Assembly: GCF_001570785.1 (NCBI RefSeq)
Contig: NZ_BCSI01000003.1
Span: 1-64,000, forward strand
DNA from: Dermabacter hominis NBRC 106157
Lineage (GTDB): Bacteria; Actinomycetota; Actinomycetes; Actinomycetales; Dermabacteraceae
Direction of reading: 5' to 3'
Length of the DNA stretch: 64,000 nucleotides
Under the pieces are notes generated by a model. The model was not told the DNA's origin and searched no databases. It worked only from the letters and a program-made list of their open reading frames with translations. A program made the position numbers and the translations under genes. Positions 52,252 to 61,236 of the stretch are shown here, piece by piece; position 1 is the first letter of the stretch; each line of letters starts with the position of its first letter.

Positions 52252-53310
52252 CTACAGGGCCCAGGGGTCATTGGTGCGCAGCGTCGAGTTGAGGCGCCTG
52301 AAGCTTGCGAGTCGGGCGGGGCCGGCGCTTCCCGCGCGCCCGTCGGCGACGAGTGCATCGAGGGCGCAGCCCTCGTCGGCACTGATGTGGGTGCAGCCGC
52401 GCGGGCACTCCTCCATGAGGGGAGCGAGGTCCTCGAATGCGGATTCGAGTTCTTCGGGGCTCACGTGGCCAAGGCCGAACGAGCGTACCCCGGGCGTGTC
52501 GATCACCCAGCCGTCGCTGCCCGGAAGGCGCAACGCGAGGGCGGAACTCGAGGTGTGGCGCCCGCGGCCCGTGACGGCGTTGACATGGCCCGTTGCGCGG
52601 TCGGTGCCCGGCACTAGCGCGTTGATGAGCGTCGATTTGCCGACCCCCGAGTGGCCCACGAGTACGCTCAGATGCCCGCTGAGACGTTCGCGTAGCGCGT
52701 CGATACCGGCGATGCTGCCGTCGGCATTCATATGAGTGGTGAGGTGCTCGATGCCGAGCGGCGCGTACCTTTCGAGGAACGTCGCGGGGCCAGCGAGGTC
52801 GGCTTTCGTGAGGCACAGCAGTGGCGTGATACCCGCGACATAGGCAGCGACGAGGCAGCGGTCAATCATGCCTCCGCGCGGTTCGGGGTTCGCGAGGGCC
52901 GTCACGATCACGAGGGTGTCAGCGTTAGCGACGAGGGGGCGCTCGCTCGCGTCGTCATCGTCGGCGCTTCGACGCAGGAAACTTGTGCGTTCGCCAACCT
53001 CGACGATCCGGGCGATCGTGTCGGTGCGCCCGGAGGTGTCGCCCGTGAGACGCACGAGGTCGCCGGGCACGATGGGGGTGCGCCCGAGGGCACGCGCGCG
53101 CATAGCGGTCACTGCGCGTTCGTTCTCGGTGCCTTCCTCCGCGATGGTGCGCCAGCGGCCACGGTCGACTCCCACGACACGCGCGGTGATGGCATCGGCA
53201 TAGGTGGGGCGTTCCTTCGTGCGGGGTCGGGAGCCGCGACGATTGGGGCGCGAACGCACCGAGGATTCATCAAAATCCTCGTAGTTTGTGAGATTCCCTG
53301 CGCGCCTCAC
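52252..53310 (-). CDS. rsgA: Ribosome small-subunit GTPase RsgA
   Basis: A 30S maturation GTPase of about 352 residues: an OB domain after a basic N-terminal tail, a circularly permuted GTPase with CLTKADL (G4) before GHSGVGKSTLINAL (G1) and DTPGVRSFGL (G3), and a zinc finger C-x4-C-x-H-x6-C in ECPRGCTHISADEGC. The GTG at 53310 overlaps the aroA stop (GTGA), so the frame to 53355 is not needed. Confidence 0.92.
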   Translation of the reverse strand: MRRAGNLTNYEDFDESSVRSRPNRRGSRPRTKERPTYADAITARVVGVDRGRWRTIAEEGTENERAVTAMRARALGRTPIVPGDLVRLTGDTSGRTDTIARIVEVGERTSFLRRSADDDDASERPLVANADTLVIVTALANPEPRGGMIDRCLVAAYVAGITPLLCLTKADLAGPATFLERYAPLGIEHLTTHMNADGSIAGIDALRERLSGHLSVLVGHSGVGKSTLINALVPGTDRATGHVNAVTGRGRHTSSSALALRLPGSDGWVIDTPGVRSFGLGHVSPEELESAFEDLAPLMEECPRGCTHISADEGCALDALVADGRAGSAGPARLASFRRLNSTLRTNDPWAL

Positions 53311-54635
53311 CACGTGTTCCCCGCGGGGCTTTCCGTGTGCAGCATTGAGGTCCACATTCCCACGAAGTCAGGAAGGGTCTTGTTCGTCGTGTCGACGTTC
53401 ACGACCCGAACGCCGGGAACGCGCAGCCCGATGATCGCGGCGGCGGTTGCCATGCGGTGGTCCTTGTAGGTTTCGACAACGGTGCCCGTCATGGGGCCCG
53501 GTGTGATCTCGAGGAAGTCCTCGCCCTCGTGAACACGCGCGCCAAGTTTTGTGAGCTCGACGGCGAGGGCGTGGACGCGGTCCGTCTCGTGGCCGCGCAG
53601 GTGTCCGATGCCTGAAAGGCGACTCGGAGTGTCGGCGAGAGCGGCGAGGGCTGCGATGGTGGGGGTGAGCTCGCCGACGGCCGACAGGTCAATATCGATC
53701 CCTCGAAGGGGACCCGTGCCCGAAAACTCGACGTCCGGCCCGATGCGCTCGACGCGCGCGCCCATGAGGGGGAGGATCCTTCGGAATTCATCTCCCGGTT
53801 GGGTTGTCTGTTCCGGCCAGTTCTCGATCGAGACGGTGCCGCCGGCAACGAGGGCCGCCGCGATGAACGGGCCAGCGTTGGAAAGATCGGGCTCAACGGT
53901 AACCGGATCGGGCAGGCGCAGCTCGCCTGGTGTCACGGTCCATTCGTGATGACCATCCGTGACCTCATGGCGAGCGTCGATGCCGCACTCGCGAAGGAGT
54001 GCGAGGGTCATCTCGATATGGGGGAGTGAGGGGAGGCGCTCGCCGACATGGCGAATGGTGAGGGGGGAATCGGCGCGGACGGCCGTGAGAAGGAGGGCAG
54101 AGACGAACTGGCTCGAGCCGCTCGCATCGATCGTCACCGTGCCGCCGCGAAGGCCGTTGCCGTGCACCGTGAAGGGCAAGAACCCTTCCTGGCCGTGGCA
54201 TGTCACCTCGACGCCTTGCTGGCGAAGCGCATCGAGAAGCGCTGCCATGGGGCGCACGAGCGCGCCCTCATCGCCCGTGAACGTCACGGGTCGGCCCGAG
54301 AGCGCGGCAAGCGGCGGCACGAAACGCATGACCGTTCCCGCAAGGCCGCAGTGAATCTCGAGCGGCGTCTCGTTATCGGTGCTCGGTGCGCCGGGATTGA
54401 GCGGCTCGACGACGAGCGCGCGATCACTCTTGCGGACATTCCCGCCGAGCGCTTCGAGCGCTTCGATCATGAGGCGTGAATCGCGAGACGCAAGTGCCCC
54501 CACGAGCGCGGTGGGTGTGCTCGCAAGAGAGGCGAGCACAAGCCACCGATTCGTGAGGGACTTTGAGCCGGGAATGCTGACGTGAGCGTCGATGGGCCCG
54601 TGGGCAACGGGCGCCGTCCACTGAACGTCAGACAC
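53307..54635 (-). CDS. aroA: 3-phosphoshikimate 1-carboxyvinyltransferase (EPSP synthase)
   Basis: Shikimate pathway step from shikimate 3-phosphate and PEP to EPSP. The 442 residues show IPGSKSLTNRWLVLAS, LAGTVMRFVPPLAAL, RPMAALLDALRQQGV, EPDLSNAGPFIAAALVA and ETYKDHRMATAAA. The pairing rsgA-aroA with translational coupling is common in actinobacteria. Confidence 0.95.
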   Translation of the reverse strand: MSDVQWTAPVAHGPIDAHVSIPGSKSLTNRWLVLASLASTPTALVGALASRDSRLMIEALEALGGNVRKSDRALVVEPLNPGAPSTDNETPLEIHCGLAGTVMRFVPPLAALSGRPVTFTGDEGALVRPMAALLDALRQQGVEVTCHGQEGFLPFTVHGNGLRGGTVTIDASGSSQFVSALLLTAVRADSPLTIRHVGERLPSLPHIEMTLALLRECGIDARHEVTDGHHEWTVTPGELRLPDPVTVEPDLSNAGPFIAAALVAGGTVSIENWPEQTTQPGDEFRRILPLMGARVERIGPDVEFSGTGPLRGIDIDLSAVGELTPTIAALAALADTPSRLSGIGHLRGHETDRVHALAVELTKLGARVHEGEDFLEITPGPMTGTVVETYKDHRMATAAAIIGLRVPGVRVVNVDTTNKTLPDFVGMWTSMLHTESPAGNTW

Positions 54636-54649
54636 GGAAAACCTCGGAC

Positions 54650-55219
54650 TCAGGCAGCGCGCTTGATCTTCTTCGCGAGCGTGCGGTCGAGCTCGTCGAG
54701 GCTCTTCGACGACTTCTTCTTGTTCTTCTTAGCGGCCTTTTCGAGCTCGCGCTGCTTTTCGGCAGCGGACTTCTGGGCGCGCTCGATGGCCTTGTCGACG
54801 CGGTAGGCGAGCGAAGGCTTACCGTCGGTGTCGACAGCGGCGAGGAGAATGCCACCGAGGAGGCCGAGGTCACCGGCGATCGCACGCAGTTCCTCGGTGC
54901 GCTCGGTGCCCTTGAGCTCCCAGACACGCTTGCGGCCTGCGAGGCCGACCGTGGTGGTGAGAAGGAGGGTGGCGGAGGCAAGGCGCGGCTTCTTGTTGAG
55001 CGCGAAGGCAGCGCCAGCGACAGCGGCAAGGCCACCGGCGGTGCGAAGAATCGTTTCGGCGTCGGTCGGGAGCGGGCTCTTGGAGACCTGCTCGTCGATG
55101 TCGGCGATCGTTACGGGAAGAGCATCGAGAACGCGATCCGGGCGGATGGCGGTCTGCACACCCTCGAAGATGAACGGTGCGGCGAGAAGGGGGCGTGCGA
55201 TGCGGCGAACGAGGGACAT
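54650..55219 (-). CDS. DoxX family membrane protein with basic tail
   Basis: A 189-residue protein: RRIARPLLAAPFIFEGVQTAI, four hydrophobic helices through ~130, then a long Lys-rich coiled tail (KAAKKNKKKSSKSLDELD). The ATG at 55219 follows a GAGGAAAG site; the frame to 55417 is not conserved. Divergent from sigR; a redox or membrane-associated function is possible for DoxX family members. Confidence 0.83.
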   Translation of the reverse strand: MSLVRRIARPLLAAPFIFEGVQTAIRPDRVLDALPVTIADIDEQVSKSPLPTDAETILRTAGGLAAVAGAAFALNKKPRLASATLLLTTTVGLAGRKRVWELKGTERTEELRAIAGDLGLLGGILLAAVDTDGKPSLAYRVDKAIERAQKSAAEKQRELEKAAKKNKKKSSKSLDELDRTLAKKIKRAA

Positions 55220-55317
55220 GCTTTCCTCAGCTTCCTTTGTAAAGCCATGCGAATCGGAACACGCCAAGACTACCGCACCGCATGAAACTCCCACCTGAAC
55301 AGCGTAGAGTCGAAGCG

Positions 55318-56013
55318 ATGAGCGAGAACGAGAAGTTCCCCGGTCCGGGGAGCGATGTGGAGGGTGCTGTGGAGCGCGGTGAACAGGCTGCCGCAGCACA
55401 GGCGGACTCCGAGTCACCCACGACGCTCAGCCCCGAGGACTTTGAGCACGAGGCGCTCAGCCACATCGACGCACTGTATTCGGGCGCGCTTCGCCTCACG
55501 CGGCATCAGCACGACGCCGAGGACCTGGTTCAAGATACCTATGTGCGGGCATTTCGCGCCTCCACGAGCTTCAAGGCGGGTACGAACATGCGCGCCTGGC
55601 TTTTCCGCATTATGCACAACGCCTTCATCTCGTCGTACCGCAAAGCGCAGCGCCGCCCCAAGGAATCCGGAGGCGAGCAGGTTGAAGATTGGCAGCTTGC
55701 CCGCGCGGCCTCTCACGACAGCACGGGGCTTCGCAGCGCCGAGGCCGAGGCCCTCGCGCTTCTTCCCGAAGGCGATATTCAAGATGCGTTGAACGACCTC
55801 CGTGACGACTACCGCGAAGCGGTCTACCTTGCGGATGTCGAGGGGTTCTCATACAAGGAAATCGCCGAGATCATGGGCACGCCGATCGGCACCGTGATGT
55901 CGCGTATCCACCGGGGGCGCGGGCTCCTGCGTGCGTCGCTCGAGCAGTACGCGCGCGAGCGCGGCTATTTGCGCGAAGCCGATTCCGCCGCGGGCGAGGA
56001 GACGCAAGCGTGA
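55318..56013 (+). CDS. ECF sigma factor SigR/SigH-like
   Basis: About 231 residues with sigma region 2 ([30 protein letters not shown]) and region 4 ([37 protein letters not shown]). Best fit is the SigR/SigH thiol-stress branch, supported by rsrA directly downstream. Start codons at 55282 and 55318 are both possible; the second opens with MSENEK. It would direct the mycothiol/thioredoxin regulon. Confidence 0.88.
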   Translation: MSENEKFPGPGSDVEGAVERGEQAAAAQADSESPTTLSPEDFEHEALSHIDALYSGALRLTRHQHDAEDLVQDTYVRAFRASTSFKAGTNMRAWLFRIMHNAFISSYRKAQRRPKESGGEQVEDWQLARAASHDSTGLRSAEAEALALLPEGDIQDALNDLRDDYREAVYLADVEGFSYKEIAEIMGTPIGTVMSRIHRGRGLLRASLEQYARERGYLREADSAAGEETQA

Positions 56014-56112
56014 GGGGAATAAAAGGTGCACGTGAGGCGTTCAGTGTCCGTGTAAACGCCGCGAGCCGCGGCACCGAGTCGGCAGGGCTGAGACCAACGA
56101 AAGGGGCTACTC

Positions 56113-56439
56113 GTGGGTGATCCAGCGCTTGAGCGCCTCATGGATCGGGTCGATCGCGCCCTCACCGGGCGGCTGAGCGACGCCGAAGCGGTTGAACTCG
56201 AAAGCCACCTTGGAGAGTGCGCCGCATGTGCGCGAGAAATCGAGCAGGCGCGACTTGTACGCCAGCTTTTGCGCGCGTCATGCGCGGGTCGTGCCTCCGA
56301 AGAACTTCGCGAGCGCGTGCGCGGTTCGGCGCGCACCCTCACCTATCGCGAGGTGCGCGTGAGCTATGGGCCCGACGGCACCGTGCGCAGTGAATCGATC
56401 GCCGTTACCCGCACGAGTGAGGGTCCCGCGCGCGGCTAG
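56113..56439 (+). CDS. Anti-sigma factor RsrA-like
   Basis: A 108-residue zinc-binding anti-sigma factor: ELESHLGECAACAREIEQ gives the redox-sensing H-x3-C-x2-C motif. In the family, disulfide stress releases zinc and frees SigR. The GTG start lies 99 bp after sigR. The C-terminal tail (TYREVRVSYGPDG) is family-typical. Confidence 0.87.
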   Translation: MGDPALERLMDRVDRALTGRLSDAEAVELESHLGECAACAREIEQARLVRQLLRASCAGRASEELRERVRGSARTLTYREVRVSYGPDGTVRSESIAVTRTSEGPARG

Positions 56440-56462
56440 CTGCTCCGCCACCGTGAACGAAG

Positions 56463-56495
56463 AAACGCCCGGCTGATGTGTCAGCCGGGCGTTTT
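56463..56495. terminator. Bidirectional terminator between rsrA and the bS22 gene
   Basis: AAACGCCCGGCTGA, loop TGTG, TCAGCCGGGCGTTT, then TA. T-runs occur on both strands. Confidence 0.88.
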
Positions 56496-56521
56496 ACGGA
56501 TTCGCGTGCCGAGCGCGTTGC

Positions 56522-56596
56522 TCAGGCGCTGGGGCGCTTACCGTGGTTCGCGCTGTTCTTCCTACGCGACTTGCGCTTGCGTCCGCGCTTGCTCAT
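56522..56596 (-). CDS. bS22 / AURKAIP1-COX24-like small basic protein
   Basis: A 24-residue protein, MSKRGRKRKSRRKNSANHG then KRPSA, matching the tiny actinobacterial ribosome-associated protein (bS22 in mycobacteria). A GGAGAG site precedes the ATG. It is much shorter than normal gene-calling limits. Confidence 0.9.
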   Translation of the reverse strand: MSKRGRKRKSRRKNSANHGKRPSA

Positions 56597-56736
56597 GGCA
56601 CTCTCCTTCTCGATCGATTCGTGAGTCACTGCCCGCACATCAGGTGCGAAGGCAACCCCGGTATTGTCTCACACTTCACGCGCGTGACCGCGGGGTCATG
56701 CCGCTAGGGGGGATCAACATCACGCGCTGTCGGAGC

Positions 56737-57369
56737 CTACTGGGCGGCGAGGAATTCCGAGAATTCGCCGTGAAGCACGAGCCACGTGATGAGCCCGTAT
56801 CCGGTTTGCGACGGCAAATCGCGCGGCGAGCGCGCGACATCGGCGAGGAATTGATCGTGGTGGGCAAGCGCGGCCGCTGGGTCCACGTAGGGGATGCGGC
56901 GGCGTGCGCACACGTCGTGGAAAGCGTGCGAAAGCTCCAGGATCGCGTCGGTGCGTTCACGGTCCTTTGAGGGGGCAGGGCCGACGACGAAGACGGGGAT
57001 CCGAAGGTGGCCGAGGCCGTCGAGGACCGTTGCGAGATTGAGGCGCGAGCGCGCGATGCTGATGCCAGCGCCGAGGTCGGCGCGGCCGAGAGCGATCACG
57101 ACGCGGTGCTGCGTGTCATCGCTTTCGCCCGTGTTGTGCGTGTCGAGCAGGCGAGTGACGTCGGCTTCCCATCGCCGTGCGAGTTCCGCGGTTGTTTCGC
57201 CGGGGATCGCGGCGGTGTAGGAGTCCACGAGATCGCCCGAACCGTTGTGCTGGGCGAGGGCGCGCGTGAACCATCCCATCGCGCGCTGGTCGCCGGCGCC
57301 GGCGAGCATTTCATCGCCAAGCGCGATGACGCGAACGCGCGGCTGTGCTGGGGCGGGGGAAGAAGTCAC
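56737..57369 (-). CDS. SGNH/GDSL-fold protein lacking catalytic residues
   Basis: A 210-residue protein with the SGNH-hydrolase outline: block I reads IALGDEMLAGAG, where the nucleophilic serine of GDS is Glu (E20). Block III, normally GxND, is ALGRADLGAG. The C-terminal DxxHP is SPRDLPSQTGYGL with no histidine. All catalytic positions appear changed, so it is probably a binding or structural protein. The GTG at 57369 (GAAGGGACC upstream) was chosen; the upstream frame is not similar. It sits beside kgd, as in related genomes. Confidence 0.72.
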   Translation of the reverse strand: MTSSPAPAQPRVRVIALGDEMLAGAGDQRAMGWFTRALAQHNGSGDLVDSYTAAIPGETTAELARRWEADVTRLLDTHNTGESDDTQHRVVIALGRADLGAGISIARSRLNLATVLDGLGHLRIPVFVVGPAPSKDRERTDAILELSHAFHDVCARRRIPYVDPAAALAHHDQFLADVARSPRDLPSQTGYGLITWLVLHGEFSEFLAAQ

Positions 57370-57481
57370 GTGCGGTCCCTTCGGTTGGCTTCGATGGCGG
57401 TTGTGGCGGTGAAGGCCACGGGGCGGGGTTCCGACGCTTGCCCACGACCCGATGGCGCTCCTACGCGAGTGGGAATTCCCT

Positions 57482-60400
57482 CTACTTCTCGAGTGTGTCC
57501 CGTGCAAAGGCGCGGTCGAGAAGTTCGCGTTGCTCAACAAGGTGCCTCTTCATGGTACCCGCTGCGGGGCTCGCCGAGGCGGGGCGTGCGAGCACGTGCA
57601 GCCGCGCGGAAATATCGCGGGGAAGATTCATTGCGAGGTGGCCCCACGCACCTTGATTGAGTGGCTCCTCTTGGACCCACGTGAGCGGGACGTCACCGAA
57701 TGGGGCGAGGGCATCGCGCAGCGCGTCGCTCGGGATCGGGGCGAGCTGCTCGAGGCGCACGATTGCCGTGGTCTCCTCGCCGCGCCTCTTTCGCTCCTTG
57801 TCGAGTTCCCAGTAGATCTTGCCCGAACACAGCAGCACACGTGTCACGCTCTCGGCGTTGCGGCCTTGGTCGGGGACCACCGGCATGAACGTTCCGGAGG
57901 TGAATTCTTCGACGCTGCTCGCTGCGGCTTTGTTTCGCAGCATCGACTTGGGCGTGAGAACGATGAGGGGGCGCTTTCGGGGGCGTTTTGCCTGTCGGCG
58001 AAGCAAGTGGAAGTAGTTCGCCGGCGTTGAGGGGGCGACGACGCGCATGTTCTGTTCGGCGCACAGTTGGAGGAGGCGTTCGGGGCGCGCGGAGCTGTGG
58101 TCTGGGCCCTGGCCTTCATACCCGTGGGGGAGCAGGAGCGTCACGCCGGAACGCTGACCCCATTTTTGCTCGCTGCTTGCGATGAACTCGTCGATGATCG
58201 TTTGGGCGCCGTTCGCAAAGTCGCCGAACTGCGCCTCCCACAGCACGAGGGAATCGAGCGCTTCGACCGAGTAGCCGTATTCGAATCCGAGGGCCGCGAA
58301 CTCGCTCAGCGAGGAATCGAACACGCTGAACGTTGCTTGCTGGCGGTCGATGTGCTGCAGCGGGGTCCACGTGTCCTGGGTTTTACCGTCGATGAACACG
58401 GCATGGCGCTGGGTAAACGTGCCGCGCCGTGAATCCTGGCCGGCGAGGCGAACCGAGCAACCTTCGACGAGAAGGGAGCCGAATGCGAGGATCTCCCCGA
58501 AGCCCCAGTCAATGCCACCTTGACGGCTCATCGCAATACGCCTGGTCGCGAGCTGCGCGATCTTGGGGTGCGGCGTGAACTCGTCGGGGTAGGCGGCGTG
58601 GGCATCGGCGATCTTCTCGAGGATGTCACGACTCACGCCCGTGTCGAACGCGGGCACTTCGTGCGGTGGTTCGCTCGCCTGTTGCGAATCGGGCAGCTCG
58701 AGCCCGCGAACGCTCGCCCCCGTCACACTGGCGCCCGCGCGTGAGCCGGCGAAAGCGTTTTCGAGGTGAGAGTGGAAGTTCTCGACGACGCCTTGAAGCT
58801 CATCGTCGGAGAGGTCGCCTCTCTCGAGCAGCGTTGCCGTGAACAGATTGCGTACGCTCGGCTTGTTTTCGATGATCTTGTACATGAGCGGCTGTGTCAT
58901 CGACGGGTCGTCCCCCTCGTTGTGACCGCGGCGGCGGTAGCACACCATGTCGATCACGATGTCGCGGTGGAAGCGCTGACGGTACGCGAATGCGATTTCA
59001 GCAGCCCGCACGACGGCCTCGGGGTCGTCGCCGTTGACGTGGAAAATCGGCAGCTGCGTGCCCTTCGCGATATCGGTCGAATAGAACGAGCTGCGCGATG
59101 AATCCGGCGAAGTCGTGAATCCGATTTGGTTGTTGACCACCACGTGAATCGTGCCGCCCGTGCGGTACCCGCGAAGCTCGGAAAGGTTGAGCGTTTCGGT
59201 CACGACACCCTGGCCTGCAAACGCCGCGTCGCCGTGCACGAGGATCGGCAGGATGGGGAAGTCGAGCGTGCGGTTCGTCGAGCGGTCTTGCTTTGCGCGC
59301 ACGATCCCCTCAAGAACGGGGTTGACGGCTTCGAGATGGCTCGGGTTAGCGGCGAGATACACCTTCGTGCTGTGACCATCCCACGACGTGAACGAGCCCT
59401 CGGTGCCGAGGTGGTATTTGACGTCGCCCGAACCGAGTTCATCGGCATCCTCCGTGCCTTCGAACTCCTGGAAGATCTGCGCGTGGCTTTTGCCCGCGAG
59501 GTTTGCGAGGACGTTGAGACGCCCGCGGTGGGACATGCCGATGCACACTTCGTCCATGCCGGCGCGCGCCGCGCCCGACATGATGGCGTCGAGGAGCGGG
59601 ATCATCGCTTCGCCGCCCTCGAGCGAGAAGCGCCGCTGGCCCACGTACTTCGTTTGAAGGAACTGCTCGAAGGCCTCGGCGGCGTTGAGGCGATCCATGA
59701 TGTGCGTGAGCTCTTGCTTCGTGAACGGCTCGCGGGGGCGCTCAATCTGAGCCTGGAACCAGAGTCGTTCTTCCGGATCGGTGAGGTGCATGTACTCGAC
59801 CCCGGTTGTGCGCGAGTACGCATCGCGAAGTTTCTCGATGATGTCGCGAAGGGTCGCCCTCTCGGTTCCGCCGAAGCCGCGCGTGGGGAATGTGCGGTCG
59901 AGGTCCCAGAGCGTGAGTCCGTAGGTGGAGACGTCGAGGTCGGGGTGTTTCCGCTGGCGATATTGGAGCGGGTCGATGTCGGCGACGAGGTGCCCGCGCG
60001 TACGGTACGCGTGGATCAGATCCATGACGTGCGCGAACTTTTCCTGGTCGGAATCTTTGAACGGGTTGTCGGGAACCCATTGGATCGGCTCGTACGGCAC
60101 GCGCATCGAGGTGAAGATCCGCTCATAGAAACCATCGAGGCCCATGAGCTTGTTCGCCATGACCTTGAGGAACTCGCCGGAGGTTGCCCCCTGAATCACG
60201 CGGTGGTCGTAAGTCGAGGTCAGCGTCATGACCTTTGAGATGGCGAGCTGTGAGAGCGTCTCGGGGCTTGCCCCTTGGAACGCCGCCGGGTAGTTCATAG
60301 CACCCACGCCCACGATCACGCCCTGGCCCTTCATGAGGCGCGGCACCGAGTGGACGGTGCCGATGCCGCCGGGGTTCGTGAGCGAGACCGTCGTGTCCTC

Positions 60401-61204
60401 GAAGTCGGCAATTGTGAGTTGGCCCGCGCGGGCGCGCTTCACGATCCTGTCGTATTCATTGCGGAACTGCCGGAATGAGAGGCGGCCGGCGCCTTTAATG
60501 TTGGGCACGACGAGGCCTCGGCGGCCGTCGGCCCTGTGAATATCGATCGCGAGGCCGAAGTTGATGTCTTCGCGCGTGAGAAGCGTGGGCTTGCCGTCCC
60601 GCATTTCAAAGCCGTTGTTCATGTCGGGGACTTCGCTGATCGCCTCGACCATCGCGTAGCCGATGAGGTGGGTGAAGCTCACTTTGCCGTCGCGCATGCG
60701 GCGCAGGTGCCCGTTGATGACCTCGCGGTTGTCGAACATGAGCTTGACGGGAATGTCGCGCACGCTCGTTGCCGTGGGAATCGTGAGCGATTCGTCCATG
60801 TTCTTGACGATCGCGGCGGCGGGCCCGCGCATTCGGCTCGGCTCGGGTTCGGTTGGTTCGAACGTGGTGAGGGCGGGGATTTCGGTGGTCGGGTTGCGGG
60901 GGCGGTCCGACGCTGACGAGATGCCGCTGTGGCTGTGGGTCACCGTCGACTCTTTTTCACGCGAGCAGCGTTCGGCGGGTTCGGGCTTGGCAGCCGGGCG
61001 TGTCTCAGCGGGCTCGTGAGCCTTTGTCGTTGCGGCGGTCTCTGGGCCCGGGTCTGTGCCCGTGCGCGGGTGAGACGTGAAATACGCCGCCCAAGTGGGA
61101 TCGACGCTGTGGGGATCTTGTTCGAACTGCGCCCGGAGCTCGTCGACGAGCCACTGGTTAGGCCCGAAGGAGTTCTCCGGTTCTTCATGCTGAGCGTCGC
61201 TCAC
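57482..61204 (-). CDS. kgd: Multifunctional 2-oxoglutarate decarboxylase/dehydrogenase E1-E2o
   Basis: A 1240-residue fused TCA-cycle enzyme. It has an N-terminal E1-type segment (SFGPNQWLVDELRAQFEQDP), a succinyltransferase-type acyl domain (~140-370, RMRDGKVSFTHLIGYAMVEA), then the TPP-dependent E1 part with GMSHRGRLNVLANL, GDDPEAVVRAAEIAF, NNQIGFTTSPD and YRRRGHNEGDDP, and a C-terminal transketolase-like domain. No lipoyl domain is present, as usual for this fusion. It produces succinic semialdehyde or succinyl-CoA depending on partners. Confidence 0.95.
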   Translation of the reverse strand: MSDAQHEEPENSFGPNQWLVDELRAQFEQDPHSVDPTWAAYFTSHPRTGTDPGPETAATTKAHEPAETRPAAKPEPAERCSREKESTVTHSHSGISSASDRPRNPTTEIPALTTFEPTEPEPSRMRGPAAAIVKNMDESLTIPTATSVRDIPVKLMFDNREVINGHLRRMRDGKVSFTHLIGYAMVEAISEVPDMNNGFEMRDGKPTLLTREDINFGLAIDIHRADGRRGLVVPNIKGAGRLSFRQFRNEYDRIVKRARAGQLTIADFEDTTVSLTNPGGIGTVHSVPRLMKGQGVIVGVGAMNYPAAFQGASPETLSQLAISKVMTLTSTYDHRVIQGATSGEFLKVMANKLMGLDGFYERIFTSMRVPYEPIQWVPDNPFKDSDQEKFAHVMDLIHAYRTRGHLVADIDPLQYRQRKHPDLDVSTYGLTLWDLDRTFPTRGFGGTERATLRDIIEKLRDAYSRTTGVEYMHLTDPEERLWFQAQIERPREPFTKQELTHIMDRLNAAEAFEQFLQTKYVGQRRFSLEGGEAMIPLLDAIMSGAARAGMDEVCIGMSHRGRLNVLANLAGKSHAQIFQEFEGTEDADELGSGDVKYHLGTEGSFTSWDGHSTKVYLAANPSHLEAVNPVLEGIVRAKQDRSTNRTLDFPILPILVHGDAAFAGQGVVTETLNLSELRGYRTGGTIHVVVNNQIGFTTSPDSSRSSFYSTDIAKGTQLPIFHVNGDDPEAVVRAAEIAFAYRQRFHRDIVIDMVCYRRRGHNEGDDPSMTQPLMYKIIENKPSVRNLFTATLLERGDLSDDELQGVVENFHSHLENAFAGSRAGASVTGASVRGLELPDSQQASEPPHEVPAFDTGVSRDILEKIADAHAAYPDEFTPHPKIAQLATRRIAMSRQGGIDWGFGEILAFGSLLVEGCSVRLAGQDSRRGTFTQRHAVFIDGKTQDTWTPLQHIDRQQATFSVFDSSLSEFAALGFEYGYSVEALDSLVLWEAQFGDFANGAQTIIDEFIASSEQKWGQRSGVTLLLPHGYEGQGPDHSSARPERLLQLCAEQNMRVVAPSTPANYFHLLRRQAKRPRKRPLIVLTPKSMLRNKAAASSVEEFTSGTFMPVVPDQGRNAESVTRVLLCSGKIYWELDKERKRRGEETTAIVRLEQLAPIPSDALRDALAPFGDVPLTWVQEEPLNQGAWGHLAMNLPRDISARLHVLARPASASPAAGTMKRHLVEQRELLDRAFARDTLEK

Positions 61205-61236
61205 GACCCCTCGCCCTCTTTCGATGTGGGAAACTG

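Noticed and set aside
59126-60238. 370-residue plus-strand open frame inside kgd
   Set aside because: Antisense shadow of the kgd coding sequence; His/Arg/Val-rich with no family features.
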